A stretch of 64,000 bases of DNA from Phycicoccus sp. HDW14 (GTDB lineage: Bacteria > Actinomycetota > Actinomycetes > Actinomycetales > Dermatophilaceae): the NCBI RefSeq assembly GCF_011383005.1, contig NZ_CP049935.1:2170001-2234000 (forward strand). The letters are read 5' to 3'. Of this stretch, positions 42,662 through 51,327 are shown piece by piece. Within the stretch, counting starts at the first letter, position 1; each line of letters begins with the position of its first letter. The translations under genes and the position numbers were made by a program. Below the pieces are notes generated by a model that saw only the letters and a program-made list of their open reading frames with translations, was not told the DNA's origin and did no database searches.

Positions 42662-43530
42662 TCAGCCGACCTCGGTGCGGACCTCGTAGAGCTCGGGGAA
42701 GAAGGTGAGGTCGAGGGCACGGCGCAGGAAGTCGACGCCGCTGGAGCCCCCGGTGCCGGTCTTGTGCCCGATGGTGCGCGTGACGACCTGGAGGTGGCGG
42801 AAACGCCACTGCTGGAACAGGTCCTCGACGTCGACCAGCTCCTCGCAGGTCTCGTACACCCCCAGTGCTCGTCGGGGGCGGCGTACACCGAGGCGAAGAC
42901 CTCGACGAGCTCGGGCACGAGCCGGTACGGCGCGGTGACGTCGCGCTCGAGCACGGCCGGCGGCACCGGGTACCCGCGGCGCGCCAGCAGCCGGAGGAAC
43001 TCGTCGTACAGCGTCGGCTCGGCGAGCAGCGCCTCGAGGCCGACCCGGGCCCGCTCGTCGTGCTCGAAGACCCGCACCATGTCGGCGTTCTTGTTGCCGA
43101 GGAGGAACTCGACCGAGCGGTACTGGTCGCTCTGGAAGCCCGAGCTCGTCGCGAGGAAGGGCCGGATGAGGGCGTACTCGCTCGGCGTCAGGGTGGCCAG
43201 CACGTCCCACATGTCCACGAGCTGGCGCTGCACGTGCTTGACGCGGGCCAGCCGCTTGAGGGCCGGCGCGAGCTCGTCGGCAGCGAGCAGGGCTCGGGCG
43301 GAACGCAGCTCGTGCAGCAGGAGCTTGAGCCACAGCTCGGACACCTGGTGCTGGACGATGAAGAGCAGCTCGTCGTGCTGCGGCGGCTCGCTGCGGGGGT
43401 GCTGCGCCGACAGCAGGGTGTCGAGGTCGAGGTAGGCGCCGTAGGACATCGCCGTGCTGAAGTCGCGCGAGATGCCCTCCTCGAGCGCTCGCTGGGCCCG
43501 GTCGACCGCGTCGTCGTTCATGGCGGCCAT
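42662..43530 (-). CDS. kynA: Tryptophan 2,3-dioxygenase, one frame break
   Basis: Heme enzyme that opens the indole ring of L-tryptophan to N-formylkynurenine. About 289 residues once repaired. [40 protein letters not shown] (the substrate-pocket helix in parts: [13 protein letters not shown]), [19 protein letters not shown] and FFPELYEVR are diagnostic. The frame breaks at the C run 42859-42863: DEHWG continues as [20 protein letters not shown] after adding one base, as in family members. ATG at 43530 or 43521. No kynurenine formamidase or kynureninase is nearby. Confidence 0.92.
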
Positions 43531-43543
43531 CGTGCCACCGCGC

Positions 43544-44101
43544 TCAGCGACCCGCCGACCACCCGGCGAGCACGCGGGCGGCCACGGCGCCGGGGTCGGC
43601 GTCGCCGGCGTCGACGAGCAGGTCGACGCCCGCCGGGTCGACGACGGCCGGACGCACCGGCGCCCCGCTCTTCGCGAGGTCCCGCGCCAGCCCCCGGGCC
43701 CGCACCCGGTCGGCGAGCACCTCCTCCCCGACCGACAGCCAGCAGGTCGTGACGGACGACGCACCGGCCCCGGCACCCCAGGCCGACCACGTCCCGCCGA
43801 CGGCCTCGCGGGTGAACGGCGCGACGGCCACGACATCGACCCCGGTCCCGAGGCAGTCGGCGACCACCGTTGCGAGACAGGCGTACCGCGCATCACGCAG
43901 GGCGACGAAGCGCGGAGCGTCGAGGTCGACCGGCTCGCCGACGAGCACGGCCACCGCCTCGACGAGCGGCGTCGTCACGCTGTCGAGGTCGACGAGGGCC
44001 GCCCCGGCCGAGCGGGCCACGAGCGACCCGACGGTCGTCTTGCCCGAGCCCGGGGGGCCGCCCACGCAGAGCAGCCGACCCGGGCCTCCCGATCCCGTCA
44101 T
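43544..44101 (-). CDS. P-loop kinase-like ATPase
   Basis: 185 residues. Walker A at the N-terminus (CVGGPPGSGKTTVGSLVA), then DLDSVTTPLVEA (substrate or Walker B-like acidic pair) and a lid-like region with ADRVRARGLARDLAKSG. This layout recalls shikimate/gluconate/adenylylsulfate kinases of about this length, but I cannot place it. The ATG shares one base with the aldolase stop (TGATG), so it is co-expressed with that enzyme and is plausibly a sugar or sugar-phosphate kinase in the LacI regulon. A serious alternative is a nucleotide kinase-like chloramphenicol/zeta-type ATPase. Confidence 0.7.
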   Translation of the reverse strand: MTGSGGPGRLLCVGGPPGSGKTTVGSLVARSAGAALVDLDSVTTPLVEAVAVLVGEPVDLDAPRFVALRDARYACLATVVADCLGTGVDVVAVAPFTREAVGGTWSAWGAGAGASSVTTCWLSVGEEVLADRVRARGLARDLAKSGAPVRPAVVDPAGVDLLVDAGDADPGAVAARVLAGWSAGR

Positions 44102-45135
44102 CAGGACGACGAGCCGACCGCGCCCCGGTACCACTCGGGGCCGATGAGCGAGGCGACCTCGGCCGGATCGACCGGCGTCCAGGCCGGCGCGCCCCGGCCT
44201 TCGAGCACCTCGGCGAGCTCGTCGAGGCGACGGGCGGCCAGCTCGGCACCGGCCGCCCGGGCCGGCGCGTCCATCCGTCCGACGGCGTCGCCCCAGATGG
44301 CCCGACCGGCCATGAAGCCGCTGCAGCCGTGGTCGGCGGCGACGTCGAGCTGGGTCCGGAAGCCCTCGTAGGTCACGCCCGCCGAGAGCAGCACCCACGG
44401 TCCGTCGATGGCGGAGTCCATTGCGGCACAGGCCTCGTGGGCGGCATCGAGGTCGTCGAGGTCGACGACGGGGAACTCGACCTTCATGATGTCGGCACCC
44501 GCCTGCCGGAACGAGCGGGCCGAGGAGAGCACGCTGCTGCGCCGAACCGCCTGGACGGCCGGGTCGGCGGTGTCCTCGTCACCGACCGGGAACCACAGGG
44601 GCTCGACGACGAGCGGCATCTGCTGGGCCCGGCACTGCGCCGCGGCCTCGGCGACGACCGCGTGCTGTCGGGCCACGAGCTCCTCGTCCTGGTCCTCCCG
44701 GTGGAAGACGACGAGCTTGGCCGCGTCGACCCCGAGCGTCGCGAGGACGGCGGGGTCCCAGCCCGGCTTGAGCCGCAGCTCGGTGTCGAAGCCGACCGCG
44801 CTGTCGGGCCGGTAGTAGAGGTCCTCGATGCCGCTGACCAGCCCGACGTCGCCGGGCACCGCCCCGGCGGCCACGGACTGCCCGAGGCTCCACACGGGGT
44901 CCAGCAGGACGGACGTCGCGTGCTGCGAGAGGGCTCGCACCATCTCGAGCTTGGACTCGACGACCTCCTCGAACCGCACGGCGGACAGGTCGGCGTCGAA
45001 GAGCTTGAGGTAGTTCTCGGGATGGTCGATGGCCATCGTGCGGATGTGACCGGAGGCGTCGCACAGGCGGGCGAGGCGGCGGTGCAGGCCGATCGTGGAG
45101 GGACTGGGGACTCGGGGTGTTGACAGCGCTGTCAT
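44101..45135 (-). CDS. LacD/Cgl0159-like class I aldolase
   Basis: 344 residues, (beta/alpha)8-barrel. TMAIDHPENYLKLF opens the barrel; KLEMVRALSQHATSVLLDPVWSLG, the candidate Schiff-base region AAKLVVFH and the C-terminal WVLLSAGVTYEGFRTQL, SGFMAGRAIWGDAV match LacD-type tagatose-1,6-bisphosphate aldolases. ATG at 45135 reads MTALST, and its first codons are themselves the LacI operator palindrome. The divergent LacC-like kinase and LacI regulator indicate a shared sugar pathway. A second barrel of the same family is encoded at 48580. Substrate is uncertain; sulfofructose-phosphate or deoxy-gluconate-type aldolases are alternatives. Confidence 0.8.
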   Translation of the reverse strand: MTALSTPRVPSPSTIGLHRRLARLCDASGHIRTMAIDHPENYLKLFDADLSAVRFEEVVESKLEMVRALSQHATSVLLDPVWSLGQSVAAGAVPGDVGLVSGIEDLYYRPDSAVGFDTELRLKPGWDPAVLATLGVDAAKLVVFHREDQDEELVARQHAVVAEAAAQCRAQQMPLVVEPLWFPVGDEDTADPAVQAVRRSSVLSSARSFRQAGADIMKVEFPVVDLDDLDAAHEACAAMDSAIDGPWVLLSAGVTYEGFRTQLDVAADHGCSGFMAGRAIWGDAVGRMDAPARAAGAELAARRLDELAEVLEGRGAPAWTPVDPAEVASLIGPEWYRGAVGSSS

Positions 45136-45200
45136 ACCGCCATACCTTACGAGACAGCAGGTTCTCCGACAAGAGTCGGACGCAGTTGACAGCGCTGTCG
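45120..45200. promoter_or_regulatory. Divergent promoter with two LacI-type operators
   Basis: O1 is TGACAGCGCTGTCA at 45121-45134, a perfect palindrome overlapping the aldolase start codon; O2 is TGACAGCGCTGTCG at 45187-45200. On the plus strand TTGACA (45120-45125), 17 bases, TACCTT (45143-45148). On the minus strand TTGTCG (45172-45167), 17 bases, TAAGGT (45149-45144), 8 bases before the ATG. The -10 elements overlap almost fully. Centre-to-centre spacing of the operators is 66 bases. Confidence 0.8.
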
Positions 45201-45219
45201 CAGGGCGAGGAGGCCCCCG

Positions 45220-46170
45220 TTGCTCGTCGTGACCCCCAACACGTGCATCGACGTGACGACGTGGCTCGCCACGCTCGCGCCGGGCACCGTGAGCCGCTCG
45301 ACCCGCACGGCCTCGACCGCCGGCGGCAAGGGGGTCAACGTCTGCCGCAGCCTGCGGGCCCTCGGTCGCAGCCCGCGGCTCGTCGGCCTCTCCCCCGCCG
45401 ACGACCCCCGCCTCGAGCAGCTGCTCGCCGCCGAGGGCACCGCCTTCGTCCCCGTGCGGCACCGCGGCCAGGGGCGCATCGCGATGATCTTCCTCGAGGA
45501 GGAGGGCCGCGTCACGGTCGTCAACGGTCGCGGACCCGAGCCCGAGGACTGGGACCCCTCCGCCCTGCTCCCCCGCGTCCGCGCCGAGCTCGACGCCGCC
45601 CCGGCCGTCGCCTGCTCCGGCTCCCTCCCGCCCGGCCTGCCCGACACCACCTACGCCGAGGTCGTCGCCGCAGCCCACGAGCGGGGCATCGAGGCCTACG
45701 TCGACGCCGCGCCCGCCGTCCTCGCCGCGACCCTCGCCGCCGGACCCGACCTCGTGAGCCCCAACGTCGGCGAGGCCGAGGCCCTGCTCCACGGACGCAC
45801 CGACGAGGCCGTCGAGGAGTCCGGAGACGACCTCGTCGAGCGCTGCGTCGACGCGGCCCGCGAGCTCCACGCCCGCGGCGCCCGACGGGCGGTCGTGACG
45901 GCCGGGTCGCACGGCGCGGCCCTCGTCACCCCTGCCGGCACCTGGTGGCTCGGCGCCGCGCGCGTGCCGGTCGCCAACCCCATCGGTGCGGGCGACTCCT
46001 TCCTCGCCGGCACGTCCGACGCGCTCGTCGGCGGGGCCGGCGACGTCGAGGCGGTCCGGTACGGGATGGCCGTCGCCGCCGCGGCCGTGCAGCACGAGGT
46101 CGGCGGGATGCTCGACCCGGCGCTCGTCGCCCCCGCCCTCGCGGCCCTCCCCGCGGCGGTGACGGCATGA
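45220..46170 (+). CDS. 1-phosphofructokinase/tagatose-6-phosphate kinase-like (LacC-type) PfkB kinase
   Basis: 316 residues from a TTG start at 45220, preceded by GCGAGGAGG. Family features: an N-terminal TPNTCID, the GGKGVNVCRSLRALG substrate loop, SGSLPPGLPDT, NVGEAEALLHG and PIGAGDSFLAGTSDAL with the catalytic Asp. The LacC/FruK subfamily adds a phosphate to a hexulose phosphate before aldol cleavage. It heads a rightward operon (LacI, FGGY kinase, aldolase, ABC importer), each overlapping the next. The two LacI operators lie upstream. Confidence 0.87.
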   Translation: MLVVTPNTCIDVTTWLATLAPGTVSRSTRTASTAGGKGVNVCRSLRALGRSPRLVGLSPADDPRLEQLLAAEGTAFVPVRHRGQGRIAMIFLEEEGRVTVVNGRGPEPEDWDPSALLPRVRAELDAAPAVACSGSLPPGLPDTTYAEVVAAAHERGIEAYVDAAPAVLAATLAAGPDLVSPNVGEAEALLHGRTDEAVEESGDDLVERCVDAARELHARGARRAVVTAGSHGAALVTPAGTWWLGAARVPVANPIGAGDSFLAGTSDALVGGAGDVEAVRYGMAVAAAAVQHEVGGMLDPALVAPALAALPAAVTA

Positions 46171-47174
46171 GCCGGCCCACGATCTACGACGTCGCCCGCG
46201 AGTCCGGGTTCTCGATCAAGACCGTCTCCCGCGTCATCAACGAGGCGCCCAACGTGCGCAAGGAGACCGTCGACCGCGTGCGCGCCGCGATCGAGCTCCT
46301 CCAGTACCACCCCGACCCGGCCGCCCAGCGGCTCGGCGGCGGCAAGCTGCCGACCATCGGCGTCCTCGTCGACTCCATCGACGACCCGTTCTTCGCCCAG
46401 GTCGTCGCGGTCATCGAGGCGCGCGCGATGGACGTCGGGATGGACGTCCTCGTCGCCTCCACCGGCATGGACGAGACCCGTCTGCGGATGCAGATCCAGC
46501 GCCTCGCCCGCCGCGGTGTCGCCGGCCTCGTCGTCGCACCCTTCGGTGAGCCCGAGCACGTCTCGGCCGCCCTCCCCGACGACGTCCCCGTCGTCGTCAT
46601 CGACCGCCGGTGCGGCGTCACCGACAAGGACGTCGTGCGCGTCACCGACGAGCAGGGGGCCACCGACGCGGTGCGTCACCTCGTCGCCCGGGGCCACCGG
46701 CGCATCGGCTTCCTCGGCAAGACCTCCGCGTTCAACACCCTCGAGGACCGCTACACCGGATACGAGAAGGCCCTGGCCGAGGCCGGCATCGAGGTCGACG
46801 CACGCCTCGTCGAGACCCGTGCGTGGACCGCCGACGAGGCCTACCCGTACGCCCTCGCGATGCTCGCGACCGCCGACGCCCCCACCGCGGTCTTCGCGGC
46901 CAGCCCGATGATGGGCCTCGGCGTGCTGCGCGCCCAGCAGCGCCTGCACCGTCAGGACGTCGCCCTCGTCATCTTCGGCGACTACCCCGTCGCCGAGCTG
47001 ATGACGCCGCCCACGACGGTCATCGACCAGCGGCCGAGCGCCCTGGCGGACACCGCGTTCGACCTGCTCGCCCGCCGCATCCAGGACCCCGCTGCCGAGG
47101 TCCTCGACACCGTCCTGCCCACCCTCCTCGTGCCCCGCGGCTCGGGCGAGCTGGCCCCGAGGGCCGACTCGTGA
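46167..47174 (+). CDS. LacI-family transcriptional regulator
   Basis: 335 residues. HTH at the N-terminus (TIYDVARESGFSIKTVSRVINEAPNVRKETVDRVRAAI in parts: YDVARESGFSIKTVSRVINE), hinge region with an RLGGGK in place of the more usual alanine-rich hinge helix, then the periplasmic-binding-like effector domain with GVLVDSIDDPFFAQVV, VVAPFGEP, RRCGVTDKDVVRVTDEQGATDAV, GHRRIGFLG and TVIDQRPSALADTAFDLLARRI. It likely binds the two GACAGCGCTGTC operators at 45121 and 45187. The ATG overlaps the upstream kinase stop (ATGA). Confidence 0.93.
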   Translation: MSRPTIYDVARESGFSIKTVSRVINEAPNVRKETVDRVRAAIELLQYHPDPAAQRLGGGKLPTIGVLVDSIDDPFFAQVVAVIEARAMDVGMDVLVASTGMDETRLRMQIQRLARRGVAGLVVAPFGEPEHVSAALPDDVPVVVIDRRCGVTDKDVVRVTDEQGATDAVRHLVARGHRRIGFLGKTSAFNTLEDRYTGYEKALAEAGIEVDARLVETRAWTADEAYPYALAMLATADAPTAVFAASPMMGLGVLRAQQRLHRQDVALVIFGDYPVAELMTPPTTVIDQRPSALADTAFDLLARRIQDPAAEVLDTVLPTLLVPRGSGELAPRADS

Positions 47175-48583
47175 GCACCGTCGACCTCGGGTTCGACCTC
47201 GGCACCACGGTGACCAAGGTCAGCGCCGTCGCCGACGACGGCAGGCGCCTGCTCGACCACTCGCTCGCCACCGCGTGGCGCGAGACCGGGGAGGGCCGCG
47301 TCGACCGCAGCCCGGCGTCCGTCGTCGAGGCCGTCGAGGTGCTGCTCGGCCGGGTCGCCGCCGACCTGCCCCCGGGCACCACCGTCCGCTCGGTCGGCTT
47401 CACGTCGATGGCCGAGGCCGGTGTCCTCGTCGACGCCGCCGGCCGCGAGCAGTCGCCGGTCATCGCCTGGTACGACCCCCGCGGGTCGGCGCAGGCGGCG
47501 GCCCTGCCCGCCGACCTCCGGCACGCCTTCCCGGCGCGCACCGGCCTGCCCGTCAGCCACGTCGCCTCGCTCTTCAAGCTGCTCCACCTGCGCGACGAGG
47601 GCCTCGACCTGCGCGGCCTCCAGTGGCTCTCGGTGCCCGAGTTCGTCGTCCTGCGCCTCGGTGGCCGGCGCGTCGCCGAGCTGTCGCTGCTCGGGCGCAC
47701 CGGCCTGCTCGACGTCCACACCGACCGTCCGTGGCTCCCGGCCCTCGAGCACCTGGGGGTCGGACCCGACCTGCTCCCCGAGGTCGTCGCCGCCGGCACC
47801 CCGGCCGGCACCGTGCGCGACGACCACCCCGTCATCGCGCTGCGGGGCGCCGTCCTCACCATCGCCGGGCACGACCACGCCGTGGCGGCCGCCGCGACCG
47901 GTTGCGGCGCACCGGGATCGGCCCTCGACAGTTTCGGGACCGCCGAGGCCTGGCTCGCGTCGGCATCGCACGTCCCCGAGCCCGCCGTCGTCCGCGACCT
48001 CGCCCTGCGCGGCATCTCCGTGTACCCGCACACCGTGCGCGGGCCACCGGCTTCATCGGCGGCACACGCACCGGGCTGGTGCTCAAGCGGGTGCAGCAGG
48101 TCCTCGGCGCCGAGCACGACCCGGCCCGCTCGGCCCTCGACGCCGCCACCCTCGCCCTCGCCCCGGCGACACCGCCGACGTCACCGTCACCGGGTACGCG
48201 ATGGAGGACCACGCGGTCGACATCCACCTCGGGTCCGAGGCGCACACCCCGGCCCACGTGTGGCGCGCCGCCATCGACGGCGGCACCGCCCGGGGCCGCG
48301 AGCTCGTCGCCACCCTGCGCGAGGCCGGCGTCCCGGTCGACCGCCTCGTGGTCGCCGGCGGCTGGACCCGGATGCGGTCGGTGCTCGCCGCCCGCCAGGA
48401 CCTCGCGCCGGTCGTCGAGGTCTCCGCCGTCGACCAGCCCGGCACGTGGGGCGCCGCCCGGTTCGGCGCCTGGGCGGCCCTGCACGCCGACACCGCCGGC
48501 CCCGACCCCCGACCCCCGCGGAGTGGTTCACCGACCACCTCGCCCCCGTATCCCAGCAGCCCACCCAGGAGGCAACCGCATGA
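47171..48583 (+). CDS. FGGY-family carbohydrate kinase, three frame breaks
   Basis: About 471 residues once repaired, starting GTG at 47171 overlapping the LacI stop. VDLGFDLGTTVTKVSAV is the first ATP loop, SVGFTSMAEAGVLVD, VIAWYDPRG and IAGHDHAVAAAATGCG are sugar-binding and domain II features, then TGFIGGTRTGLVLK and LVVAGGWTRMRSV near the C-terminus. Breaks fall at the G run 48041-48043 (VRG to ATGFIGG), the C run 48161-48164 (LAP to GDTADVTV) and the C run 48513-48517 (to AEWFTDHLAP). Each is repaired by one base. Substrate is a pentulose, hexulose or polyol; context says a sugar imported by the ABC system behind it. Confidence 0.83.
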   Translation: MSTVDLGFDLGTTVTKVSAVADDGRRLLDHSLATAWRETGEGRVDRSPASVVEAVEVLLGRVAADLPPGTTVRSVGFTSMAEAGVLVDAAGREQSPVIAWYDPRGSAQAAALPADLRHAFPARTGLPVSHVASLFKLLHLRDEGLDLRGLQWLSVPEFVVLRLGGRRVAELSLLGRTGLLDVHTDRPWLPALEHLGVGPDLLPEVVAAGTPAGTVRDDHPVIALRGAVLTIAGHDHAVAAAATGCGAPGSALDSFGTAEAWLASASHVPEPAVVRDLALRGISVYPHTVRGPPASSAAHAPGWCSSGCSRSSAPSTTRPARPSTPPPSPSPRRHRRRHRHRVRDGGPRGRHPPRVRGAHPGPRVARRHRRRHRPGPRARRHPARGRRPGRPPRGRRRLDPDAVGARRPPGPRAGRRGLRRRPARHVGRRPVRRLGGPARRHRRPRPPTPAEWFTDHLAPVSQQPTQEATA

Positions 48584-49480
48584 CCACCATCGGACTCGAC
48601 GCCATCGCCACCGAGGCCGGCACCTTCGCCGTCCTCGCGATGGACCAGCGCGGCACCCTGCGCCGCATGCTCGACGCGGTCGGCCGCGCCGACACCACCG
48701 ACGAGGAGATCATCGCCTTCAAGCGCGACAAGATCGCCTCCCTCGCGGGCAGCGCCTCGGCGTTCCTCGTCGACCCGACCTTCGGCCTCCCGGGGCGCAC
48801 GCCGCCGAGACGTCCGAGAGCTTCGGCCTGCTGCTCGCCGCCGAGCCGTCCAGCCGCGGGACGCACGAGGGCGAGCCCACCGTCTCGCTCGACCCCGCGC
48901 AGGACGCGGCCTGGGTGCGCGACAGCGGCGCCCACGCGATGAAGTTCCTCGTCCAGGTCCGGGCCGACCGGCGGCCCGGCGCCGACGGCCGCGACACCAC
49001 GGCCGAGGCCGTCCAGGTGATGCGCGCGCTCGTGGCCGACTGCGCGTCGGTCGGCATCCCCTCGGTCATCGAGAACCTCATCTTCCCGCTGGCCGGCGAG
49101 GAGCCCCTCTCCCCGAGGCCCGCGCCGACGCCATCATCGAGGCCGCTGTGCTCATCGACCAGCTCAACCCGAGCCTGTTGAAGCTCGAGTACCCCGGCAG
49201 TCCCGAGGCGTGCCGCCGTCTCGCCGAGCGCATCTCGGCGCCGTGGGCCGTCCTCTCGGCCGGCGTCTCCTCCGACGAGTTCGCCGACGTGCTGCGGGTC
49301 AGCTGTGACGAGGGCGGGGCCAGCGGCTTCATCGCCGGCCGCTCCGTGTGGCGCGAGGCGGTCGCGATGGACCACGCCGAGCGCGTCGCGTTCCTCTCCG
49401 ACACCGGGCGCCGTCGCCTCGACGAGTACCGCTCCATCATCGAGGGCCGGGCCCGCTCGTACCGGGAGTCGGCGGCATGA
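48580..49480 (+). CDS. LacD-like class I aldolase, two frame breaks
   Basis: About 301 residues after repair. TFAVLAMDQRGTLRRMLDA at the N-terminus, DEEIIAFKRDKIASLAG, the possible Schiff-base lysine in AMKFLVQVRAD, PSVIENLIFPLAGEE and WAVLSAGVSSDEFADVL...GFIAGRSVWREAV match LacD-type tagatose-bisphosphate aldolases. Breaks: the G run 48792-48795 (GLPG to AHAAETSESF) and the C run 49111-49114 (PLSP to EARADAIIEA). ATG at 48580 overlaps the FGGY stop (ATGA). Paralogue of the divergent aldolase at 44101; the two may cleave different sugar phosphates or stereoisomers. Confidence 0.83.
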
Positions 49481-50241
49481 GCCCCCGGTTCGAGGCCAGG
49501 GGTCTGAGCCGCAAGTTCGGGCGCGTGCAGGCGCTCGACCAGGCCGACTTCGACGTCGAGGCCGGCGAGGTCGTCGCGCTCATCGGTGACAACGGCGCCG
49601 GCAAGTCGACGCTCGTCAAGGCGCTGACCGGCAACCTCGACGTCGACGCGGGCGAGGTCCGCTTCGAGGGCGAGCCGGTGCACTTCGCCACGCCGCAGGA
49701 CGCCTCGCGGCTCGGCATCGAGGTCGTCCACCAGGACCTCGCGCTCGCCCCCCACCTCGACGCCGCGCAGAACATGTTCCTCGGCCGCGAGGTGATGCGC
49801 CCCGGCGTGCTCGGACACCTCGGCTTCATGGACACCCCGCAGATGCGCAAGCGCTCGGCCCAGGCCTTCACCGAGCTCGGGTCGGCGGTGCGCAGCGTCG
49901 TGACGCCGGTCGGCTCGATGTCCGGTGGCCAGAAGCAGACCGTGGCCATCGCCCGCGCCGTCGCGTGGGCCGACAAGGTCCTCTTCCTCGACGAGCCCAC
50001 CGCCGCACTGGGCGTCATCCAGACCCGCAACGTCCTCGACACCATCCGCAAGGTGCGCGACCGCGGCATCTCGGTGGTCCTCATCTCACACTCGATGCCC
50101 CACGTGCTCGAGGTCGCCGACCGCATCCAGGTGCTGCGCCTCGGCCGGCGGGTGGCCACGTACCGCGCGGCCGACACGAGCATCGAGGAGCTGGTGGGCG
50201 CCATGACCGGAGCCCTCGACCCGAAGGAGGGAGCAGCGTGA
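49477..50241 (+). CDS. Sugar ABC transporter ATP-binding protein (single domain)
   Basis: 254 residues. Walker A ALIGDNGAGKSTLVKALTG, Q-loop VVHQDLALAPHLDAAQNMFLGRE, signature SMSGGQKQTVAIARAV, Walker B VLFLDEPTAALG and H-switch SHSMPHV. Ribose-type importers usually have a double-domain ATPase; this single-domain form resembles those of the FrcA group. ATG at 49477 overlaps the aldolase stop (ATGA). It powers the permease encoded next. Confidence 0.92.
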   Translation: MSPRFEARGLSRKFGRVQALDQADFDVEAGEVVALIGDNGAGKSTLVKALTGNLDVDAGEVRFEGEPVHFATPQDASRLGIEVVHQDLALAPHLDAAQNMFLGREVMRPGVLGHLGFMDTPQMRKRSAQAFTELGSAVRSVVTPVGSMSGGQKQTVAIARAVAWADKVLFLDEPTAALGVIQTRNVLDTIRKVRDRGISVVLISHSMPHVLEVADRIQVLRLGRRVATYRAADTSIEELVGAMTGALDPKEGAA

Positions 50242-51271
50242 GCACCCAGACCGGCACCCCCACGACGCCGTCGACCATCGAGACCAGCGCCGACCACGGC
50301 AGCCTGACCGAGCGGGTCAAGGCCATGCAGTCGGTGTGGATCCTCGGGTCCTGCTCGTCATCGTCGCCGTCTTCGGCGTCATGTCCCCGAGCACCTTCCT
50401 CACGACCGGCAACCTGACGAACATCGCGCAGAACGTGTCCATCTGGGCCGTTCTCGCGGTCGGGATGACCTTCGTCATCATCACCTCGGGCATCGACCTC
50501 TCGGTCGGCTCGGTCCTCGTCGTCTCCTCGGTCGTCTCGGCCAAGGTCATGGAGTCGATGGGCGACAACGGGTGGTCCACGGCCCTCGTCGGGCTCGGGC
50601 TCGCCGTCGTCGTCGGCGTCTTCTGGGGCGCCCTCAACGGGTTCCTCGTCGCCAAGGCGAACGTCCCGCCGCTCATCGTCACCCTCGGCACGCTCTCGGT
50701 CGCCCTCGGCGTCGCGCAGATCGCCACCGGGGGGCTCGACATCCGCTCGGCCCCGCAGGTGCTCCAGGACAACATCGGCTACGGCCGGCTGGCGGGCATC
50801 CCGGCCATCAGCATCATCGCGCTGATCATCGTCATCATCGGCGGGATCATGTTGCACCGCACCCGTTTCGGTCGCTACACCTACGCGATCGGCTCGAACG
50901 AGACCTCGGCGCGCCGGGTCGGCATCAACGTCGACCGCAAGCTCGTCCAGATCTACGCGCTGTCCGGCTTCCTCGCCGGCATCGCCGGCATCCTCTCGCT
51001 CGCCCAGTACGGGACGACGACGATCGCCGGCCAGTCCCTGACCAACCTCAACGTCATCGCGGCGGTCGTCATCGGCGGCACGTCCATCTTCGGCGGCCAG
51101 GGGTCGATGTTCGGCTCGATGGTCGGCCTCTTCATCCCGGCGGTCCTCCAGTCCGGGTTCGTCATCGTCGGCGTCTCCCCGTACTGGCAGACCGTCGCCG
51201 TCGGCTCGATCCTCATCACCGCCGTCTACGTCGACCAGCACCGGCGGGCCGCCGCCGTGCGCGGCGGATGA
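50238..51271 (+). CDS. Sugar ABC transporter permease (FrcC/RbsC-like), one frame break
   Basis: About 345 residues after repair. GTG at 50238 overlaps the ATPase stop. The N-terminus reads into VWILG, breaks at the G run 50346-50348, and continues VLLVIVAVFGVMSP. About ten spans, with GMTFVIITSGIDLSVGSVLV, GALNGFLVAKANVPPLIVTLGT (the conserved NG..V....P..I.TLG box) and NETSARRVGINVDR. It forms the pore for the sugar delivered by the binding protein encoded downstream. Confidence 0.9.
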
Positions 51272-51327
51272 CGGTCCTCTCGACCCTGCACCACCCGACA
51301 ACGAAGTCACCCAGAAAGGCACGACCC

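Noticed and set aside
47171..50348. Programmed frameshifting or pseudogenes in the sugar operon.
   Set aside because: Each break is a one-base loss at a G/C run, no slippery heptamer plus stem was seen, and the same kind of break occurs in unrelated genes across the window, so assembly error is the simpler cause.
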